Assembly (NCBI GenBank): GCA_025093555.1
Contig: JAIWNF010000005.1
Span: forward strand, 124,001 to 188,000
Source of the DNA: Circinella umbellata
Lineage: Eukaryota; Mucoromycota; Mucoromycetes; Mucorales; Lichtheimiaceae
Direction: 5' to 3'
DNA: 64,000 nt
How positions within the stretch are numbered: the first letter of the stretch is position 1; every line of letters starts with the position of its first letter. The notes under the pieces are model-generated. The model worked only from the letters and a program-made list of their open reading frames with translations. It had not been told where the DNA came from and searched no databases. The position numbers and the translations under genes were made by a program. Positions 10,285-21,056 of this stretch are shown one piece after another.

Positions 10285-10997
10285 GTCGTGCCATCCCCCT
10301 ATGACTGTGTTTAATTTATTCCGCTGTATTTGGTCGTGCCATTGATCCTTCCTTACTACCCTGTCCTGCAAGTTGTACCTTTGCATAAAAAATATTTTCT
10401 AACCTATAATGACGTTAAAAAAGCCGATGCTTTTGTTTCGTTTTGAATAATCTTCAGGAGTATTACGATAATGAATTACCTTATTCAACTTATTAAAAGC
10501 ACATGACAAATTAAAAATAAAAACATCGTACATTCATATTATATATAGAGTACGAAATTATAACAAGGTTTAAATAAAAATTATATATAATGCGAAAGTT
10601 GATTTAATAAATGTTAGTAGTAAAAAACCATAAAATAGGCACACTAACTATTGAAAAAAAAAAAGATGAAGAAGACTAATTGTGTATTTATAAGATAAAC
10701 TATTTCCCAAAAATCATATTTGGAAATGTATGATTAACATACATACATACGGTGTACTTCCATTAACGAAAAGTATTACTTACATTGGTAAAGAGGGTTT
10801 AAGTAAAAGATATTCACTATTAGTTACTTGATAAATAAGAATAATTTATCATCTATACACATATGTAATCTTATTATTATGAAAACCAGTACATCGTAAT
10901 ATTAAGTACGTATCGATAGGTAGTTATTGAAAACGGCAGGATAGTAAGGCACGGCCGAAGACAGCGGGGGATGGCATGGCCGCAGGATGGCACGATT
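10285..10997. mobile_element. Candidate non-autonomous element with imperfect inverted ends
   Basis: GC-rich ends around an AT-rich gene-free centre. The left end (10285-10371) has TCGTGCCATCCCC, CCGCTGTATTTGGTCGTGCC and CTTACTACCCTGTCCTGC. The right end (10932-10997), read in reverse, has TCGTGCCATCC, CGCTGTCTTCGGCCGTGCC and TTACTATCCTGCCG in the same order. No transposase is present and I see no clear target duplication. It may be a MITE or a deleted DNA transposon. Confidence 0.5.
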
Positions 10998-11081
10998 TTT
11001 GGTTGCAACTAGAGATATATGGGCAAATTAAAAAAAACTCTTTGACTTTTTATTCAGCTTTCTGTTATTATTATATTACAA

Positions 11082-11660
11082 TGAGCAACAACAATTGCAT
11101 TCCTAGCATTCAAAATTCTCGTGTTTTGCGCCATATTCGCAATACCACAGATGCACTAACAATTGATGAGGCCCGTCAAGAAAATTCTTTTGATGAAAAC
11201 ACTATGTACTTTTGTCATGGATGTTACCAGGTAAAAGCAGGAACAGCTTTTTTTTAAAAAGAAATAACCCTAGTAAAACCTATGATGCTTGCCGTGGACA
11301 TGATACGCCTCGACGTGTGATCCCCCTTGATGATATGGTGTTTTTGAATTCTCTTAATGAAGAATATCAAGGCATCAATGACGAATTTCACCAACCAAAT
11401 GACCAAGTAAGAATACATATTTATAACTTATTATGCACCACATTGTTGTTGATTAAAGCTAACTAAAAAAACTATGATTTGGGGGATGTATACATTTACT
11501 TGTTATGTCTGCATTGACTCTAACTTGGAGCTCATAAGAGACAAACAAGTAATGGATTGGACTCTCGATGTGATTAGGCAGTGTGACGAGTATCGTTATG
11601 CTCTGCATAATGAAAGCTGAGCCAATGCGGTCAAGCGTTTTAGACGAAGGTATACAAGAT
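11082..11660 (+). pseudogene. Frameshifted zinc-finger-like ORF
   Basis: Starts MSNNNCIPSIQNSRVLRHIR and reads to YFCHGCYQVKAGTAFF, where an 8-T run leads into a stop. The downstream frame continues sensibly: KRNNPSKTYDACRGHDTPRR, then VIPLDDMVFLNSLNEEYQG. C-x2-C ... C spacing suggests a small zinc-binding module of a kind seen near fungal transposases. A later piece (about 11545-11620) reads VMDWTLDVIRQCDEYRYALH before a TGA. The frame change plus the later stop suggest a dead gene, unless the T run is a sequencing error. It lies directly beside the inverted-repeat element at 10285-10997. Confidence 0.4.
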
Positions 11661-12388
11661 ATCTTGTTTTTTAAATCAATGTATATATGAAGTTAAATAA
11701 CATATGATATTATTTATATACGAATGTTTGATTTAAGTCCTCTCCCAAATAGTATGATTAGAACACAATGTATTCTAAAAGAATACTAATATAATAAAAT
11801 CAATGTATAATATACAATTTCATGAAGACATATTATTGTTTCTCTTAAAGTTTTCACCTCTTCTGCTTACGTTTAAAGTGAAATAAATGAGAATGTGAAA
11901 GTTAACGGACATTATATTAACGGGCTTTCACTGTACATACTTGAGAAAGTGTTATTAGGCATAAAAATAGTGAGGAGAGGGAAAAAAGAACTGTCTTATA
12001 CAGAATCTCTATCTATTTTAATACGATATGATAGTATTAGCACATTCTATAAACTGTTATCATTTGATATGGCCAGTTTTTTATAACTATGATTGATATA
12101 TGAGTTAAGTTATGATGATCAATACGACTTTGTTAATTGAAATAATAATAAGTGCACTTTTGCATGTCATCGAACTTACCTCCGACAAATTGTAAAGAGA
12201 AAGACCGCGTACTTTTTTTTTTGAACCTTTTAAAAAAGAAAAACGCGATCCTTTATCATACATATTTATATATAACCTATTCCAATAATGAATATCGATG
12301 AAATGTTTAAAGTATGTAATATATACTTAATAAAAATTAAATTATATACGTATAATATATTCTTTTAACACTTGTATATAACTAGATC
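11661..12388. other. Intergenic region upstream of CTNNBL1
   Basis: AT-rich. A 63-codon plus-strand ORF at 11895-12086 has no recognisable feature and I do not call it. A T-rich run near 12210 and the TATA-like tracts at 12265-12380 may belong to the downstream promoter. Confidence 0.4.
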
Positions 12389-12409
12389 CCGGCCATTCCC
12401 AGTGGCCGG
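12389..12409 (+). promoter_or_regulatory. Perfect GC-rich hairpin 12 nt before the CTNNBL1 start
   Basis: CCGGCCA, a 7-nt loop, then TGGCCGG form a 7 bp perfect stem within an otherwise AT-rich leader. If transcribed, it would sit between cap and start codon and could slow scanning. It could equally be a palindromic protein-binding site in DNA. Confidence 0.5.
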
Positions 12410-12421
12410 AATAAACGAAAA

Positions 12422-14752
12422 ATGCCTGCAACACCTGATGCACAATTTTTAGACCAATATACAGCACAAGCGACTACCACTCAAGACGTAGGCGAAAGTA
12501 GTAGTAGTAGTAGTGCCAAAAGACGTGCAGTTACAATGGAAGACGACGATCAAGGAGAATACGAACTTCCTGAAGCAGACGCCTATTACATGGATGAAGA
12601 GGACGATGAAGGTCGATTCTTTGGTGGTGGTTTAACAGACGAACAAAGTCGATTACTTGATCTAGTAGATGAATATGATACAGAAGAAGTAAGTTAATTG
12701 ATTTAAAACAAGTAGTACTCTTAAGAAGACTAAATAAGTAACCATTTAATGTATTATTATTATAATTTTTAGCCTGATGCTTTAAACGATCTCAATGTCA
12801 AAAAAATGATTCTTAAGTTTGAAAAAGCCATTAATAAGAATCAAGAACAACGTGTTCGTTATGCTGATCAGCCTGAAAAGTTTATGGAGTCTGAAGCAGA
12901 TTTAGACGAAGAAATTAAAAATATGGCTACATTGACTGAAGCACCTCATTTATATCCAGAAATTATTAAACTTGGAAGTGTATCATCTATCGTATCGTTA
13001 TTGAGTCATGAAAATACTGATATTGCTATTGATGCTATTGATCTTATTAATGAACTTATTGATGAAGATGTTGGTATGGGTGAAGATGAATTGGAACGTT
13101 CAGAAGATGCAACCAATGGGATGAAAGAGTTAGCAAATGCTTTGGTAAGTCATTATATAATTTATTATATTGAGAACCTCCATCAAAATATCATTAATAC
13201 TGTATCATATAATTGGATATAGATTGAAAATGAATTGTTAGAATTGCTTGTACAAAACCTTGAACGTTTAGATGAAAAGGAAGATGCTGATAGACAAGGT
13301 GTATTCAAGATTTTAGGTAAAAATTTCAAACTATTCGAAATATCATGTCGTGCCATGTATTAACAAATCAAGAAAAAAATATTATTAGGAATTATGGAAA
13401 ATCTGTTGGGTTTAGAGCCTCAATTGGCAGAAAAAATTGGATTAAAGACAAATATATTACCATGGTTATTAAAACGTATACAAGGAAAAGAATATGATTC
13501 AAACCGCGGATATGCTGCAGAAATTATTTCCATTTTATTACAAGAAAATCGAGGTAAAATGAAATATATAATAGTAATAGTAGTAGTAATACTCAATTAT
13601 TCATTCAAATGTAAAATTTTAGATATTCGATTAAAATTGGGTGAATTGGATGGTATTGATCTTTTACTTCGAGCTCTTTCGGTAAACTTTATTTATTTTT
13701 TTCATTCTTTCTAATTGTATTCTATATATTTTAAAACGTTATTAAATTTTGATATTATTATAGACATATCGAAAAAAAGACCCAGTAGATGATGATGAAA
13801 TTGAAATGGTTGAAAACTTTTTTAATGCGTTATGTTCAGCATTAAATGAACCAGAAATTAAAGAAAAGTTTTTGGAGGGAGAAGGTATCGAATTAATGGT
13901 GATTATGCTCAAGTAATATATATTCTATTCTCTTTTTTTTTCTATCTTTGTTGCTTTCATAAATCCTAACTTGCTGTTTTTTTTTCTTTTAGAGAAAGAA
14001 CACTAGGTCGAATTCGAGCCATGAAGGTATTAAATTATGCAATGACAAGTGAAGCAGGGCGAGGAAACTGTTTACGATTTGTGGATGCACAAGGTCTCAA
14101 AGTCCTATTCCCTATTTTTATGGGCAAGGGTACCAAAAAGCTAAAAAAAACTCACAGTAAAACATTTATTGAATCAGAAGATGAAGGTAAATTATAAAAG
14201 GAAAAATATATCTACACTTCACTGCATACATATTAAATGAATTATCTAACAACTATACCTCCCTAACAAAATATACAATATTTAGAACATATCATGTGTA
14301 TTATATTATCTTTAATGCGAAATTTATCACGTGACGATGTTCAACGATTACGATTAATTAAAAAATTCACAGAAGACGATTATGAAAAAGTTGATCGACT
14401 TTTAGAAATGAAGGACCTCTATGAAACCAAGGATCAACGAGTGAAAACAGAAATTGAAAAAGAAAAAGAAGAATTGGATCAAGAAGATATTCAAGATCTT
14501 CAAGATGATTTCTATTTAAGAAGATTGGATGCTGGTTTATTTACTTTACAACGGGTTTGTTTGGTAATTGCTGCGCTAAGTAAAGAAGATCAAGGAATTC
14601 GAGAACGAACACTGATGATGCTGAAACGACAAGGCAGTGATATTTCGAGTATTTTTAGAATTATTGAAGAAGAAACAGTATTGATGTCTGATTTTAGTTA
14701 TTTATCTCGAATGGCAATAGGAGGTACTGTGGAATCGGACGATAAACGATAA
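12422..14752 (+). CDS. CTNNBL1: Beta-catenin-like protein 1 (spliceosome-associated ARM-repeat protein)
   Basis: Eight exons: 12422-12688, 12773-13144, 13223-13316, 13389-13553, 13623-13681, 13764-13912, 13993-14186, 14286-14752 (588 aa); every junction keeps frame. After an acidic, Ser-rich N-terminus the body is a run of armadillo-type helices: LYPEIIKLGSVSSIVSLLSH, DIAIDAIDLINELIDEDVG, LLELLVQNLERLDEKEDADR, NRGYAAEIISILLQENR. It ends with the conserved C-terminal block FYLRRLDAGLFTLQRVCLVI and FSYLSRMAIG. The human protein (563 aa) associates with the Prp19/CDC5L spliceosomal complex and acts in the nucleus. No residue loss is evident. A GC hairpin precedes the start. Confidence 0.92.
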
Positions 14753-15340
14753 ACGATGAATTAATGAATAAATAATAATAAAAATAGTTAACTGTTATAT
14801 GATATAATGCGGTTTTAATTATATATTTGGTCTGGAAAAAAAATGATGCGAATATAAGAAATTGGACAGGATAACAATGGATGTTCCCAATTATGTAAAG
14901 AGGTTTTACCCGCGCCATTTGAGGAAATATAAAAAAAGATTTTCCATTTTCTCTTTGTGAGACATGTTTAAATCACAACATACATTTTATTCATACACCA
15001 TTGCCATGCGGGAAACTCGACATGTGAGACATAAATGTTAACTGCTAAAAATCTTTAGCGTCAATGGGAACAGAGGAAAACATATTATTTTTAGTTTAAA
15101 TCAATGTCGGAGGTGATGGATTATGTGGCCTGGATTTATGATTCTTATAAAAATTAAACTTAAGAATAGAACAGCACCCCTCACCATAAAAATAACACTT
15201 TTATAAATACCTTTCAAATATTATTGTGTAATTATTCTTTTTCTTTCTATTATTTAATTTCTTTAAAGAAACTTTCGTTTCATTCACACTTCATCCTCTC
15301 TTTCTCACTTTCCTTAAATCGTTGTCACCGTCTCATTAAT
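14753..15340. other. Intergenic region
   Basis: AT-rich 3' flank of CTNNBL1 followed by the upstream region of the secreted-protein gene, with a pyrimidine-rich leader at 15235-15320. No other gene seen. Confidence 0.5.
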
Positions 15341-16650
15341 ATGAAGTTTACATTATTTACACTCTGTCTTCTTGCTACAAATGTATCTTCACTATGTGGT
15401 GCTATACCGTTAGAAGAGCGCGACCCCGTTGAACACGATTCAAATGCTTCTACTGATAGTAAGCAAGTTATAATAAACAGTGAAGATGATTTTTGTCTAT
15501 TTCTACCTCCTGAACCAGGACTTGAAGTGGCACCTTATGAAACAGAAGGTATACCATTCTGTCATTCAGCAAATGAAGTGCCTGGTGCACAACAGTTTTC
15601 TGAAGGTAATTATTACTAATAACCATATATAAAAACAGTAACTATTTTGGTTTACAGTCGATCAATATGTGGACAAAGTAATTTAACAACTTTTACTTTC
15701 CTTTTTTTTCGCTTTACTACGTACTCTACTATACGTAGGCTTCATTACCACAGCACATTATACCAAAAACTCTACATATGTACAAGTAACTGGTTACCTT
15801 GACCGAACAAAATATAATCTCCAGGCAAATGACGGAGGAGGTATTAACAAAAAACCAACTTATTTTTTCATTGAAAAAAAAATGTAGGAATAATCGATGA
15901 ACAAGTTCACTGATAGTTACTTACTTTTATAATTGTTTTATAATTATATCATGCATAGGTCAATATGATAATCATGGTCATGGAAAACCTACAGGTGCTA
16001 CTTGTTCTGGCTACAATTACTTTGTTACAATGATCGAACCAAGTGACAATCGTTTCTGTATTCGCTGTTGTCAGAATAAAGTACGTTTTTTTTATGAGCT
16101 ACCTATGTATCCTCCCCCCAAAAAAGAATTATCCCTCCCCCCCCCCATAAAAAAGAAGAAAAAAATGCTCCAAATATGGTAAATTGATACTAAAAAATCT
16201 TTTTTTTTATTAAAACTATTATAATAGGAGGATTGTCCGACAGGACGATCAGAATATGGCTGCTTAAGAATTATTCCTGGTGATTATTCTCATGGACCTA
16301 ACGACATTGAAGCAACATCACAACAAAACAGTACCTCATCAACTACTAATATCCCTCCTACAACATCCGAACAACCACAGCCTACAGTTGCTACCACAAC
16401 TAATGGAAATAATAACAGTGACTTACCACATAATAATGGAGATGACGGTATGGTTGCTACACAAAGTCTAGAACAACAGCTGGCGACCGGCGATGACTGG
16501 AAAGTTCCATCTGTTGGCCAAGCTTTCGATGCTTTGCCCTCGGCGATTAAATATATTCAGACTGATTTGGATAACAATATTTCGTTGGATGAGATTCAAA
16601 GCAATTGGACCAATTTTCTTAATACGCGGGCTTCGGTAATTCTGCAGTAA
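15341..16650 (+). CDS. Secreted Cys-rich protein with Ser/Thr-rich linker, 3' end replaced by a transposon
   Basis: Exons 15341-15605, 15739-15840, 15959-16080, 16228-16650 (303 aa). MKFTLFTLCLLATNVSSLCG is a clear signal peptide. The central domain reads FITTAHYTKNSTYVQVTGYL ... GGGQYDNHGHGKPTGATCSG ... RFCIRCCQNKEDC ... YGCLRIIPGDYS, a Cys-rich module I associate, with modest confidence, with fungal secreted proteins annotated as macrophage-activating-glycoprotein-like. A Thr/Ser/Asn-rich linker and a helical tail (SVGQAFDALPSAIKYIQ) follow. The last codons and the TAA stop lie in the terminal inverted repeat of the MULE that begins at about 16628, so the native C-terminus has been altered. 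Confidence 0.75.
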
Positions 16651-16808
16651 ATTTCTGCAGTAATTTCCTGCAGTAGTGACCGGACTTTCCCGGGTAAACA
16701 CCGAACAAACATGCAGCATTTACTTATAAAAATTTACTGCAGCTTTCCTTAATAGGAAGGCTGCAGTAGTAGAGTCTGCAGTAATGAGAAAACTGCAGTG
16801 GTAGTACA
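16628..16808 (+). repeat. Left terminal inverted repeat of the MULE, CTGCAG-rich
   Basis: Seven CTGCAG hexamers in about 170 bp, many in the context CTGCAGTAA, plus a CCGGACTTTCCCGGG palindrome-like core. The reverse complement recurs at 20646-20826 with few differences. Confidence 0.9.
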
Positions 16809-17066
16809 AGAGGCCAAAGGACAGCTACACATGACCATATAACGCCAAGTTTTTTCTTTCTTTTTTCTATAGTTACAAGAATCATCTCGAGTACTTTAAA
16901 TCAAACTTCTCACTCTAAATACTTTGAACTTCAATTCTCATAATCTAGTGCATGTAAATAAATACTATATGTATAGCAAGCTTACTTATGAATTCTCAAG
17001 CGCGAATTTGAAACAGCTAAAGCATGCAATTAGACTTTAACTTTTGAATTATTTTATTTAGTTACT

Positions 17067-18853
17067 ATGTCCGATTCGAACTTACCTGAGCGAAAAAACA
17101 TGTTTAATCAATTTCCATCTGGAGATTATACGGATACAATTTATCCACAAAGGAATTCTATCACTGGGGAGTTCAAGATTGATGAATTCACAAGAATTGG
17201 CTGGAGCATGCGTAATTATAACAATCACATTGCTACAGATGGCACTACAAGACTCATCACTAAAAGATGTAATGGCATTGTGCGATGTCAAACGGAAAAT
17301 TGTGATATGAAAGGAACTGCATTGAAACCTGGTTCAGCTTCGCTGCATACACAGAACAAATGTAAAAAAGGGTGCCTTAGTTGCAAGCGACCATTGATTC
17401 ATATTGATTGTCAATATATAGCGAAATTTAGTTTTTCAGGTGGAAAGTGTAGTGTGGAACCAGGCAATCGTCCCGGTCAAAATTATCATACACACGATTC
17501 CTATATTAACAATAAATTGAACAACAATCAAAAAGAACAATTAATGGAACATATCAAGGCTGGCGTGTCACCTAAAGAGCTGCATATAGGGATGAGCAAA
17601 AAAAGGTAAATGGATAATTTTATTTTGTCGATAATAGAAGTTTTCTGCATAGTTATTTAAGCAAGAACAAAACTTAAACCTTGCAACAATGATTTTTTAT
17701 ACATTATAATAGAGATGATTTACATCCTGCACGTGAAATACATCCATCCTTGCAAAACAAGGATAAGCTTACATATGAGATGAAGAAAATCCGCAATGAG
17801 GACCAAAATAAACCTACTTCAGCAGGGACTGATTCATTGAAAGAGTTTCTTGATCTTCAAGATGAATATCCTGGATATATTTCTGAATGTTCATTATTAA
17901 GGGGACAGTTCATTGTTGCCGCATATCCACCAAAACTACAAACCATCTTGGATCCTAGTGCACATCCCTTCGTCACAGATGTTACATTCTCTGTATTTGA
18001 AAAAGGATACTATCTTTGTACTTCAATGCTATTCTGTGAATGCTTACAAAGAAATGTGGTTGCTTTCTCTGCTATCTTGAATGGACTCACATCGATGGAT
18101 TTTGAATTGTATTTTCTTGTATTATTTGATACTTATAAAATTACATTTGATAGTGAATTTATGGGAGTAGTTATGGATTTCTCAGACGCACAAAGGGCTG
18201 GTTTTCTTCAGGCATACGAGAAAATAACTGGACGCGATGATGGAATCAAGTATGTCAAAGGATGCAGTGTCCATTATGAAACCAACATAAAAAAACTTTG
18301 CCAATCCTATGTCAATGATATACACAATGGTGACGAAAAAAAGAAAATGGAGATTCAAAAAGAACTACTTTTGCTTCGTGTTGTCGATACTAGAAAAAAG
18401 TACAAGAATATTCTGGAGAAAGTTGTCAATATGTACCCTAATTCTCGTAGTTTTATTAATTGGTGGAACCGTAAGGAAGTCCGTGGCACTATATTTCCTG
18501 CTGTTTCTACAATGCATAACGGTTTATTCACTCATTATACCCACACTACAAACGCTGTCGAGTCATTTCATAATGCTATATACAAACTTACCAAAAAACG
18601 CCAAAGCATTGTTGTCAATTTACGAAACATACTAAAATACATTGAAAACGAAGAAGAATCATATGCACATTACCTTCGTGGAATTCCAACATTCTATGGC
18701 TTAAACAACGAAACACGGAAAAGAAGAAAATCGATCAAAAAACGAAAAAACAAAAAAACAAAAATTGACAACTACAAAAACGATGGCCGTGCTCCTGATA
18801 ACAAACAGGCACTGAGAAAGGCAAATAAAAAAAAACAGAAAATATGTTATTGA
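17067..18853 (+). CDS. MULE transposase
   Basis: Exons 17067-17605 and 17713-18853; AG|A joins across a 107 bp intron (559 aa to the first stop). The N-terminal domain has Cys/His spacing like the WRKY-GCM1 zinc domain of Mutator proteins (RCNGIVRCQTENCDMKG ... CKKGCLSC ... NYHTHDSY). The DDE-type core includes HPFVTDVTFSVFEKGYYL (first Asp), MGVVMDFSDAQRAGFLQAY (second Asp) and the MULE hallmark C-x2-H-x3-N in VKGCSVHYETNIKKL. AVESFHNAIYKLTKKRQ is a typical C-terminal block. The frame ends in a basic Lys-rich tail at an A9 run; a one-base shift there would join it to the peptidase ORF that follows. Confidence 0.85.
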
Positions 18854-18854
18854 G

Positions 18855-20192
18855 GTCAGTGATTGCGATGAAGATGAAAGTGATGGTAGCACTTCTGATG
18901 TTGGTGATAACAAGAAATTTGAAACGTTCATGAGGGTGATGCCACTAAATGGTGATATTGACACTGACGAAGAATTTCCTTGGCTTGATGAACATCAAGC
19001 TGATAACGACGAAGATAATGAAGAAAATGACGAAGAAAACGGTGATGAAAGTAGTGTTGAAAATGGTGTTGAAAGTGATGAAGCAAACGGTGATGAAAGT
19101 GATGAAGAAAACGATGATAAAAGTGATGAAGAAAACGATGGTGGCAGTAAAGAAGATGAAGATGATGATGCTAATAAAGAAAATGGAAGTGGAAGAAGAA
19201 TTGACGACGAGAACAAGTGGCAACAGCAGCCACAATTAAAAGATAAAGAAAAAATGGAAGATGAGTCAGGTTTACCAGGAGAGTATTATTCTGGTTATCT
19301 GCTCAACCTGTTGGACAATAGCTATGGCTCTTGTTATATCGATGCACCTATGGAAATGCTCTTACACTCAATATTACCAAGTATACCTGAAGTTGACCGT
19401 AAATTTGATATAAATAATTCCTATGATGAAATATTAAAAAAAGCATATAAGCTTTATAGCAGTAACAATATCATAAATCGAGAGAAGGGGATGCAGGTAT
19501 TGCGAGAATTTATTTGGAAGCATCCTAATTTCCCAAAAGGTACGTTTAATGATACAGCTTTATTGTTTGAACATTTTCTATCGCACATGTCAAACGAAAT
19601 CCAGCAGCTGTTTGCAGTACACGCACAACGTATAACAACATGCGCCGATAAAGAAAGCCATGCAGTTATTCATGAAGAGGAAAGTGGATACAAAGTCCTG
19701 ATCCATATATCCTTCTATCAAGTTTTTTCAAGAAAACGAAATATCACACATAACGAACAAGAAACATGTGATTTATTTTCGACTTTTATTTATAACCATT
19801 TAACAAATAAAAAAGTGGGCAGAAAGTGTGCTGTGGCTTTATGCCCATCGTTAGCAACAAGGAAGAACACTCTTGTTAGTTTCCCAAGATTCTTATTCAT
19901 ACAAGATCATACTGCAGCTCAAACCGGCGATAACATGCTAGAATATCCTAAAAAATTAGATATTCAAGGCCATAAATACACCCTCCATGCTCGCATCAAT
20001 TCAAAGACACGCACAGGTTTCCACTATTATACAATTGCTACAATACCAAATAGAGGTATTCCTTTTATTGGTACCATCGATAATATGGCTGGATATATTT
20101 CAATTCCCTCCATACGTCACAATAGAAAAAATCAACTACAACAATCGCCCAATTATCCAGTCATAGTATGCTACCACAAGGATGACTGTTAA
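18855..20192 (+). CDS. USP-like (C19) cysteine peptidase carried by the MULE
   Basis: Open from about 18842 in this frame; first ATG at 18930 (420 aa from there). A long Asp/Glu/Asn-rich acidic region (to about residue 90) is followed by a peptidase-like domain. NSYGSCYIDAPMEMLL matches the Cys box of ubiquitin-specific proteases (candidate nucleophile Cys at residue 135), LVSFPRFLFIQ resembles the mid-domain strand, and KTRTGFHYYTIATI with IGTIDNMAGYISI matches the His/Asp box (His at residue 365). The domain appears complete. It may be the C-terminal half of a single transposase-peptidase polyprotein, since only a one-base frame change separates it from the transposase ORF. Possible roles are cleavage of the polyprotein or removal of ubiquitin-like modifiers; neither is shown. 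Confidence 0.65.
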   Translation, partial: VSDCDEDESDGSTSDVGDNKKFETFMRVMPLNGDIDTDEEFPWLDEHQADNDEDNEENDEENGDESSVENGVESDEANGDESDEENDDKSDEENDGGSKEDEDDDANKENGSGRRIDDENKWQQQPQLKDKEKMEDESGLPGEYYSGYLLNLLDNSYGSCYIDAPMEMLLHSILPSIPEVDRKFDINNSYDEILKKAYKLYSSNNIINREKGMQVLREFIWKHPNFPKGTFNDTALLFEHFLSHMSNEIQQLFAVHAQRITTCADKESHAVIHEEESGYKVLIHISFYQVFSRKRNITHNEQETCDLFSTFIYNHLTNKKVGRKCAVALCPSLATRKNTLVSFPRFLFIQDHTAAQTGDNMLEYPKKLDIQGHKYTLHARINSKTRTGFHYYTIATIPNRGIPFIGTIDNMAGYISIPSIRHNRKNQLQQSPNYPVIVCYHKDDC

Positions 20193-20645
20193 AGTTACCT
20201 TTTATACTCACCGTTTTTTTCTTAAAATCTAGATTTCTCTTTTACTTAATATATTTATAAGTTTTTTTTCTGCCCATCATATTGTTATTTTTCTTATTAT
20301 TATATTATCTTGAATCATTATTTCTATTTATTATTTTCTCTTCGTTTAATTAAATATATACGCTATATTACTGCAAATATCTCTTGATGTAATTGTAATG
20401 GATAATTGTGATTACAAAGCAATTTCTGCAGAGTCTGGTTAACTAAACGATGGATTGGGGGCTCCATAGTGCAAGTATTTTTTTCTTATGAAAAAATTAT
20501 TAAAACAATTCTTATATCTGATAGCTCAGAATTTAAATAAATATGACTAATGATAATGTAAATCCCATAGTGAGCGATAAAAATAATAAAAAGAATTATA
20601 ATATTCGGGTTACTTCATTCTTCTGATAATATATGATCTATGTTG
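20193..20645. other. Non-coding 3' interior of the MULE
   Basis: AT-rich, no ORF of note; one extra CTGCAG (near 20427). Presumably the 3' UTR and subterminal region of the element. Confidence 0.5.
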
Positions 20646-20826
20646 AGTACAACTACTGCAGCTTTCTCATTACTGCAGACTCTGCTACTGCAGCCTTCCT
20701 ATTAAGGAAAGCTGCAGTAAATTTTTATAAGTAATTGCTGCATGTTTGTTCGGTGTTTGCCCGGGAAAGTCCGGTCACTACTGCAGGAAATTACTGCAGA
20801 AATTTACTGCAGAAACACCCAAGCCC
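20646..20826 (-). repeat. Right terminal inverted repeat of the MULE
   Basis: Reverse complement of 16628-16808 with scattered changes (for example gtaa versus gcaa beside the CCCGGG core). It ends ...CTGCAGAAACACCCAAGCCC. The sequence beyond it (CAAGATCAAGCATCTTGGTAG) could be the displaced end of the interrupted secreted-protein gene. Confidence 0.9.
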
Positions 20827-21056
20827 TCAAGATCAAGCATCTTGGTAGATGGATATTTACTTTTATAAATAATGTACAATAATAGTGTAATAATAATAAT
20901 ATATCATATCTATGTGTTTCCTTTTTTAAAATAAATTGAATAAAGTAAAGTATAGCAGTAATAGTAGTATCTTATTATTATTATTATAATTATTTACATA
21001 TGAACATAGAATACAGAATACAGAATACAGAATAAAAAAAGTAGGGAATTCGAAGT

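Larger units (their letters stand above)
16628..20826 (+). mobile_element. Mutator-like (MULE) DNA transposon, about 4.2 kb
   Basis: Bounded by about 180 bp terminal inverted repeats (16628-16808 and 20646-20826) that look about 95% identical. It contains a two-exon MULE transposase and a USP-like peptidase ORF, both on the plus strand. The outer limit could instead be at TTCTGCAG (16639 and 20813). I could not find a perfect 8-11 bp target duplication at either boundary. The high similarity between the repeats suggests fairly recent movement. Confidence 0.8.

Noticed and set aside
15650..15680. Possible mini-exon (VDQYVDK) in the secreted-protein gene
   Set aside because: It has plausible splice sites, but its inclusion breaks the frame with the next exon, whereas direct joining of 15605 to 15739 keeps it.
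18945..19239. Long antisense and alternative-frame ORFs over the acidic region of the MULE peptidase gene
   Set aside because: Shadows of the repetitive GAA/GAT codons; the plus frame with the peptidase motif explains the region.
20827..20845. Target-site duplication of the MULE
   Set aside because: Compared the 8-12 bases outside both candidate TIR ends; no good direct repeat, so not reported as a feature.
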